Source of the DNA: Liolophura sinensis
Lineage: Eukaryota; Mollusca; Polyplacophora; Chitonida; Chitonidae
NCBI RefSeq assembly: GCF_032854445.1
Contig: NC_088305.1
Span: 21,676,955 to 21,740,954 of the forward strand
Length of the DNA: 64,000 nucleotides
Direction: 5' to 3'
The notes below the pieces were generated by a model. It made no database searches, was not told the DNA's origin, and was given only the letters and a program-made list of their open reading frames with translations. Positions 56,934 to 64,000 of this stretch are shown here, piece after piece. The position numbers were made by a program, and so were the translations under genes. Every line of letters starts with the position of its first letter. Position 1 is the first letter of the stretch.

Positions 56934-59240
56934 TTAACCCTCTAGATCCCAAGGCATTAAGAAACCAGCCAAAAAATTTCTCCTTGAGAATAAATAACCT
57001 CAGACATGTAAAATAAACAAATCCATTGTCAGTTTTGCCATCGGACCCACGTGACCTACTTTTTAAAAATGTTGCACACGTGCAACATTGGGATACAATG
57101 AAAAGAAATACGGAAGGATTGTTTTTTTATGATTTATTATAGTAAACATGACAACTGCAATTTCATGCAATTTGATGAAGGTATCGTCACAATTAGAAAA
57201 GAAACCACAGTTTAGGCATTGTATTCAAGGAATACTAGGGCAGACTGGCTTAGTCAAAGCAATAAAATTACAAAATAGACATACACCAAACATGTTCAGT
57301 GCAACAGTGCGTTTCAGCATATTTGCCTTATGAGAAATGTCTGAACAATACCATGCTTAACCACACAGTTATTTTTTGTGGTATGCGAGGAAGCAGTTTC
57401 GAGGCTCGGCTCCAGGAGAAAGGCACAGGAACACATTGCACTTGCCACATTTCCACTGGGTGTATCCATTGGGACAATACCGACAACGGTTACGCTTTGG
57501 CTGGGCCATGGGAAAATGGTCGTAATTGTCATACCGTACATCGGGTTGAGGTGCTGCGGCGTAAGCTCTCTGTTTTGCCGGAGGAGGGGAATTTAGGCTT
57601 GGTCGTCCTACTGGCCGCGCAGGCTTTCCTTTCTTTGTAAGAACCTCAGCAATCTGGGATTGGAAAACCTTTAGTGGGAGGGCTTTCCCAACTCCATTTA
57701 TTTGGCAATCCCGTTTATACAGGAACCAGCTGTTTACCACACAGATGGTCAAAGTGTGGTAAAAAATGTATAGGTACCATCTTCGTCCTTTGATTTGGCG
57801 TTTGTAGAGAGTACACATAATGTCCAACAGGTCTACCCCACCCATATTCTTGTTATAGACAGTTATTACTGCTGGTCGATCAACTTCAATGCGTGCTTTC
57901 TGTGCCCGGTCATAACGTTTCACTTTAGTAAGAGGTTCTGCACTTAGATAGGTAGACATCATTGTAACAGTCTTATTGTCCTGCCATTTCAGAAGGGCTA
58001 AATTCCCCTCCTTCAGAGTAACGGTGTCGTACGACCCACGCCCTCTTTTAGCAAGGTCCTTATCAGATTCTAGTGGTGCATTATGTAGGCGGTTTTTGTT
58101 GACTGTGCCTGTGTACTGAAATCCCCTGTTTTTCATTTCAACAGCCAAGTTGAAATTTGAGAAATAATTATCGGCAAATATTTTGTAGCCGCGATCGCGC
58201 TCCAATGAGCTACACAACTGCAAGACAACATTCCCGCCTAGCCCACAGCCATCAGCACCATCAGCTTCAATGCCGGTACCCTTTCCTTGATACACATTGA
58301 AATCGTGTAAGAAACCACTTGCATCACATCTGCCCCATAGCTTAAACCCTCATTTCTTGGGTTTCTTGGGCAAATATTGACGTAGAAGCGATCTTCCTTT
58401 GAAAGGGATCATAATCTCGTCCACACACTGGAATTCTGTATTACTCACTTGTGCAAAATTTCCTCGCAGACTCTCTATCCACGGCCTTATTTTTCAAACG
58501 CGGTCTTTTAATTCCTCTGTGACAGTATTGTTATCCACAAAGTGGAGTGATGCCAGGATTTTTTGGAAGCGATTTCGGCTCATAGCATCTGCTATGGATG
58601 GGTATCTCAGTCCAATTTTCCAGTAATCTGCAATTTTGGGCATTTTCACCAATCCCATACTGTAATATATCCCAATAAAACTTTCAATCTCTGATGTTGC
58701 AAACTTAGATTCTTCCCCAAACTTTTCTAGAGAATATTTATTTGTTTGCACAGTCAAGTCTTCAATCATCTTGTCAGTTATGAACAGCTTTAGGTATTCG
58801 TAAGGTGTGCGGTCACTAGAGGGGTCTGGCGTAATTTGTTCTGGTACAAAGTCAGAATCAACAGGTACAAATTTGTCCTTTGAAAAGGTATAACTGGTCT
58901 TCAAACGAACAATTTTCTTCCGCTGGCTCTCTGCATTTAGTTGAGCTAAAGGGCGATCATCATCACTGTCGCTGGTACTATCACTACTACTTTCTTCATG
59001 TGTATCGTTGTCAGGTTGATCATTCTTATCATCTCCCCAGCCATCATTGTCGTCATCAGATTCTTCAGAAAACCCATCAACTTCACTATCAGATGCGGTC
59101 ACTATGTCCAAAACATCATTCAAGTCTTTGAACTTGCGTTGCGCCATCTAAAAGTACGAACAATCATAGTCAAATAATTTGGCCAAATAGCTTCTGTGTA
59201 ACAGTATTTACCAATGTTGCACGAGTGCAACACGAGATAG
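56934..59240 (-). mobile_element. piggyBac element 2
   Basis: A TTAA at 56934-56937 is followed by CCCTCTAGATCCCAAGGC, a piggyBac-type terminus facing away from the gene's 3' end. Subterminal palindromes: AATGTTGCAC-AC-GTGCAACATT at 57073-57094 and TGTTGCAC-GA-GTGCAACA near 59214. The 5' terminus with its TTAA is not seen beyond 59240, so the element is probably truncated there. Only 50 bases separate it from piggyBac 1. Confidence 0.8.
57369..59147 (-). pseudogene. piggyBac transposase 2, full length with two in-frame stops
   Basis: A continuous frame of about 593 codons begins MAQRKFKDLNDVLDIV. It has an acidic N-terminus, TPYEYLKLFITDKMIEDL, SMGLVKMPKIADYW and MSRNRFQKILASLHF. The DDD catalytic residues are present in GRCDASGF, FADNYFSN and GGVDLLDIM. 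The C-terminal Cys-rich domain is intact (RCRYCPNGYTQWKCGKC). Two TGA codons interrupt it, at 58494-58496 and near 58349, both where relatives have Trp (DRV-W-KIRPW and KPKK-W-GFKLWG), so each is one TGG-to-TGA change. Recently dead, or compromised by sequencing errors. Confidence 0.9.
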
Positions 59241-59736
59241 ACACGCTTGTATGCCATACACCGCATAGCTTATTGTAATTGTTATTGGGCTCCTTTTATT
59301 CACAAAGCGATATACTTTCATTACAAATATAGAAAGAAAATCAAACTAAAACATATAACAGAAGAATAGCTTATATGGGTGGATTTTTCAATACGGGCAC
59401 ATATTGAGTGTTGAAAGTCACAGACCAAAGAGGTTGTAGAAAACTCACCTAACCTTCCATGCTGGTCATAGGGGTCATGTTCTATATAGCCAGCATAGCA
59501 GCAGAGCTGAATGTCCTCCACAAATTTTTTTATGGGGGTTTGAAATACTTAAGCCTCTCCACTCCGTTACCTTTTCATTACATTACCTAATTTTGTGATG
59601 TTGCCACACTTAACAGTGCCAATATTTTGTGCTTTTGAAGTTTATGATAATTTCCCCTGTATTAAGATTGGATGACAACTAGCAAATGGAATTTAAAGTT
59701 TACTAGAAGGACAACAATAAATTTTATTGAAGAACT
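59241..59736. other. transposon-flanking DNA of unclear origin
   Basis: Between the truncated piggyBac 2 and element C. It contains one CCACTCCGTTACC iteron near 59559, in the opposite orientation to those at 59737, so part of this stretch may also belong to the element C family. Confidence 0.4.
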
Positions 59737-62700
59737 GGTAACGGAGTGGAACATTTGGTAACGGAGTGGAACATTTTGTAACGGAGTAGAGTGTACCAAT
59801 GTTAATCATGACACAAGTATAATTTTAGAGTTCTGATTTTTTATTAACTTTTAATACAGTGAACAAAGAAGTCAATGAGTCAATACATTCAATGAACAAC
59901 TTAAACTCAGAAACAGTTCAACTAACATACAGGTATTTGAAGTCTGGCTTACCTGCAATAAGTAAACATAAAATGTGAATACCTGTAATGAACATTTTAT
60001 AACATTAACACTATCAAAATTAAAATTTAAAAAAAATCAACAGAATGACACCTGGTCAAAAGAACGGCCTTTCTCTGGAGTTGACAATTCAATTGCACTG
60101 ACATAAAATCAGCTCAATTTCGAGTTCCATTTACTGAATCTTAATGTAGCAAACAAGATTCACGATTCACAGCTGCCGACTATTCACTTTGTGTACTTTT
60201 TTATTGTCTCTAAGTCATTCTTCGTGAATATAACATGACCTCTTCTGTCCATGTCGGGCACGTGGAGTGGCTCAAGAAGGTCTTCTCGTGGCTGCCATGA
60301 AGATGACGAAAACCCGCTCATCCAGTCATGATAGGATCCTGTTGATTAAAAGAATAAAATATGATGCTAAATTGATAAGAGTACAGACTTTTAAAATTTC
60401 TAAGAGACTTGAAATCATGTTACAAATTGTTATTTCATGTGTTTAGAATCAAACAAGCTTACCTGTTGTTGTTCGTTTCAAATACTTCATTTCAAAGCAA
60501 TCACCTTCTACCGATATCACCGTCCCGGGGTAATATTTTTCTCCACACCTTACAACAGCGTAACATCCAATCTTAGGCCAAGAGTTGTCATGCTGAAAAT
60601 AAAGATAAAGTAATTTATAATGTATGGGAATACCTTGTTGATAATTCTAGTTCTACTAACTGAAAATATGATAAATTTAGGTTAGTAACAGGAGTCTCTG
60701 AAGCTCTTACCTTTGGATCAGACTTGTTACTGTTGGTGTCTTGGGTATCATCATCAGGATGGATCACCAGGGCCTCTGCTTGCTGGATGCTGGGTTGCTT
60801 TAAGATTTGGCCAACCTCACATCCTAGTTTGGGGATATGTTGATCATAGTTAGACTGCAGTACATCATGTTCCACTGGAGAGTAGCAATCACACTGTGGT
60901 CCACAGTAGCAGCTTACGTCTCTTGTAAGGATGATACCAGGCCTCTGTGAATAGATCTGGTGTACTTTCATCACTCCCCTGACTGCTGGTACCGCTGTTG
61001 ACACATGTATCTGCACATCTTCAGGAATCAGACATAATTTGATGCTTGTCTTATCTTCCAGATGTTTTACCAAGCTCTCTGCATCATGAATGTCTGTGCC
61101 AGTCATGGTCACCTCATCTGCCAGGCGTTTGATGGTTGCTCCCACTCCATCACAGGCTCCTTTCCAGTGTCCTGCTTCGCTAAAGTTCCACCAAATTTCT
61201 TTGAAACCCATTTGGAAGGGTATGTTGCACAGCAGGTGGAGATTGTGTCTACCCTTGTATTGGGTTACAGGGCCATCGCTCATGAAGTGCAGTTTAGTTA
61301 CTGTCGGATGGTTCTCCCTCAGGAATCGCAGAATCGGTATCAAATGGCACCAGACCATTGCTGGTGTATGGCTATTGTTGTCACTCAAGCTACAGAATGG
61401 GAGTGTGGCTGTTGTTGCCTCACCACCTATGTAGGCTACACCTGTGTGTAGTGTTATTTGCGAATTGGATGCACCATAATGGGCCGACTGGATCTGACGC
61501 AGGCTTTTCATCGTCCAATTTTCAGCAAAATCTATGTGAAGTAGGACCTCGTCCCCTCCTAACTGACTTTTCTTCACTCTGCACCTCAAATTGGTGCAAG
61601 ATGTTGTAAACATGGGTACTGAACTTCTGAATCTGCTTATTGTATTCTTCTTTCATCTCAGCGACAGTTCCTTCAACTTTCTCCTTGATTGTCTTCTTTG
61701 TTGTTTTTAGCTCTCCCTCTTTGTCCTTGTATGTGTGGTCTGCTGATTTCCACTGCCACCACCAGGTCTGGCTTTCATCCTGGCCTGTACTTTCAGTCTG
61801 AGTGAAAACAACCTCAGCATGCTTGCACTTTGCACAGTCCCTGTACATACATCCCTTGTTGTCTCTGCTGCAGACAATCTGGTTTATTGTCTCGTCAGCG
61901 GACCCTTCGGCTAAATACCCCAAGTTTTTTAGCTTGTTATGCAAGAGGTGGACATTCTCATGTACTTTACAGAGGCATGTTTCCCTGTCAGCGAGTTTAG
62001 GTTTCACTACCCAGAACGGCTTCAGTTTCCAGAATTGGCTGAAAGACACTGGTCTCACGGGATGTAGATGCACATACTTTCTATAAGTGCTTCTCAACGA
62101 TTCCAAAAGGAAACGCTTCTGCTTCTTAACTTTGTTGCGTGTGATGACTTGCTTTTTACCAGCAGCACACCAACTGACATCATCCCTTTCAAAGAACTTT
62201 TGAATCTTTTGTTTTACAGCATCTGTGACACAGTTGCGTTTCTTAGCTCTCTCATAAACTAGCAGATTTTCATTTCTTTGCTTAGCATTTGTCTTCAGCA
62301 GCTTTTTGGACAAGAGACCAGTGTTCTGTGCTTTGGTCAGCAATCGATATTTTGACAAGATGTTTCCAAAACCAAAAAGCTTTGCGAAGAGTTGTGCCCG
62401 CTTCGGATTTTTTTCACAGGTGTCTTTGCCCTGTTTTATTTGTTGAGTGAGAGCATAATGGAAAATCAGTTCCTTTCTTATAAAGCCCTGTCCAGCATTT
62501 ATCGTTTGTCGAGCCCTCTTCCGTGGTGAAGCATAATGGGTAGCACATACATCGCCTTCCTTGCAGTTCTGTCCAAATGGGACTTTGATTTTCAGTTTTG
62601 TCCGAGAGAGCTGTTTGCGTAATTCCTGGTTTTTCCGCTTTTCATTCTCAAGCTTTTCTGTTAACTTTCTATTAATCCTATAACAGGCCGTGCGGTCCCT

Positions 62701-63754
62701 ACGAACATTCTTCCGACCTCTCTTTTTCTGTGACGAAGTGGGATTCGCGGAGGTACCTGGTTGGGGTTCAGGCTGTCGCTGTGGCTCTTGCTGTGGCAGA
62801 TTATGAGGTGGACTTGTCGGTGGAGTTCCAGTCAACACTGCTGCTTCTTGTTTTTCCAACCAAGCCAAATGATCTTTTTCAGCCCTGCGTGTATGATAGG
62901 CTATCCTCCATTTTCTCCGCGTGGCTCTAACCTCCCGTTTGGTCATATCTGCTACGTATTTTACTTTCTTCTTTTCCCTTCTAGCTTTCCACCTTAATCT
63001 CTCCTTCTCCTTGGCTGCTTCCCTCTTTTCTGGGTCTGCATTTATACGATTCCTATAAGCCCTCTGCTTTTCTGCTGATGTCATTTGTTTCTTCTTGGGA
63101 GGCATGGCTAAAGAAGAAGTGGAATAAAAAGACAGAGAATAAAAAATGCTCAGTTCATAGCAATCAGGGATCACAAGATTTTATGAAATTTATGAAATCA
63201 AATATGTTTGGCTGATTTCTGAAGATTTTTCCTATTTTTTAAATATTAGAACAAAAATCAGCTAAATCAGCATAAGATCATGCAGATACATCAGGGATGT
63301 GATCAGTCAAGCAAAAAAAAAAACAAACAAAAAATAGGAAATGTTTTTTGGGTTCAAGAGATCACTGATGGTCCAATTTTCGTGGCCTTTCGAAAATACC
63401 TAATTTGTACAAACAGCATCAGAATGTGGTAACTAGTTGTTTTATTTAGCAATTTTGGGGCATGTGGAGGTGTTATTCTAATGAATACATTGGAAAAAAG
63501 TTGAAAAAATCCAAGGAGTTTAATTGTTTTCCACTGGTTAAGGTCGTTGTTGTTGTTGTTGTAAAACGAATCTGTTGGACCACAAAAATGCGTAAATCCA
63601 CGAATTCGCGGAAAAATCACATCCCTGATTCCAGTACCAATCATCTAATGGCTAGTGTACATTATTATTTCTTGAATGACACCTCATTCTACCAGTCAGA
63701 TGATAGAATTGGCGAAAATTTCCACTCCGTTACCAATCACTCCACCCCGTTACC
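59737..63754 (-). mobile_element. element C: 4.0-kb DNA transposon related to element B
   Basis: The left end reads GGTAACGGAGTGGAACATTT then GGTAACGGAGTGG. The right end, reverse-complemented, reads GGTAACGGGGTGGAGTGATT then GGTAACGGAGTGG. This is a terminal inverted repeat of about 34 bases that itself contains two copies of the motif 20 bases apart; a third left-hand copy lies near 59776. The element encloses one three-exon transposase gene. The right end abuts piggyBac 1-type sequence. No clear target-site duplication was found. Confidence 0.8.
60184..63106 (-). CDS. element C putative DDE transposase, three exons, one frameshift
   Basis: Exon 1 63106-60711, exon 2 60592-60463, exon 3 60338-60184, with GT/AG introns and matching phases. 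The start MPPKKKQMTSAEKQRAYRNR lies just after an acceptor-like TTCTTTAG. Parts in order: basic N-terminus, coiled coil, TCLCKVHENVHLL and CMYRDCAKC cluster, core IDFAEN, HFMSDGPVTQYKGR and EAGHWKGACDGVGATIK (D..D33E), SCYCGPQCDCYS, and a C-terminal domain encoded by exons 2-3 (IGCYAVVRCGEKYYPGTVI...MKYLKR). It matches element B throughout. One single-base shift lies near 61555-61575, between HQFEVQSEEKS and QLGGDEVLLHIDFAEN. Otherwise the frame is open, so the copy is young. Confidence 0.75.
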
Positions 63755-64000
63755 ATATGATACAGTCAAATTCAATCACCTCTTATAAATACACTCTTCA
63801 CTAATTTTCTCTAAAACAGGTATTTACTAGCACAATGGGCTGTATTTTAACAGATAAAACTGAAATAATAAAATAGTATGCATACCTTGACTGGATGATG
63901 ATGGATTTGACACCACGTGGTAACGAAGCCAACTTGAGCAGACGACAGGAAATGGAAAGGAAGTTGTCAGCCAATCAAAACATCTAACATTTGTTGTCAC
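63755..64000 (-). mobile_element. second copy of the piggyBac 1 5' region
   Basis: From ATATGATACAGTCAAATTCA to the window edge it repeats 56505-56747 with only about three differences. It starts inside the subterminal palindrome, exactly where element C ends, and continues past the window toward its own 5' terminus. It belongs to the same piggyBac family in the same orientation. Confidence 0.9.

Overview
The window is animal nuclear DNA: long introns with GT/AG boundaries, AT-rich intergenic DNA, tRNA-derived SINEs, MITEs, minisatellites and a nest of cut-and-paste DNA transposons. The commonest SINE has a 3' part (ending near ACACCAATCAAATAAATA) that I know from marine molluscs and related lophotrochozoans, so a mollusc-like invertebrate is the best guess. 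The species cannot be named from sequence alone.

Layout. 1-4500 is non-coding, with a long-armed hairpin. 4503-8290 holds a SINE head, a 200-N assembly gap and a 39-bp minisatellite of about 90 units. 8291-17127 is intergenic repeats. 17128-24170 (+) is a seven-exon PGAP3 gene; two of its introns carry minisatellites, and one of these copies the 3' splice site of the next exon again and again. 24171-30321 is repeats. 30322-38055 (-) is a complete nine-exon CFAP210 (CCDC173) gene encoding 562 residues. 39096-39866 (+) is an intronless coding exon for a PHOSPHO1/PHOSPHO2-type HAD phosphatase, head-to-head with CFAP210. As I remember it, human CCDC173 and PHOSPHO2 have the same arrangement. 39867-49600 is repeats.

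49600-64000 is a transposon nest in which every transposase reads on the minus strand. It holds a DUF7869-like transposase-related gene (A); a large element with an uninterrupted 932-codon transposase-like frame (B); the 5' part of one piggyBac element, cut by B; a second, nearly complete piggyBac; element C, related to B and bounded by inverted repeats; and a young partial copy of the first piggyBac that starts where C ends.

B and C are the most promising undescribed system. Both have a basic N-terminal region, a Cys/His cluster, a D..D(33-34)E core, a CDCYS motif and a C-terminal small domain. Both are flanked by iterons with the core TAACGG but different outer halves, which look like a matched pair of diverged transposase and target sites. 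I could not assign them to a named superfamily.
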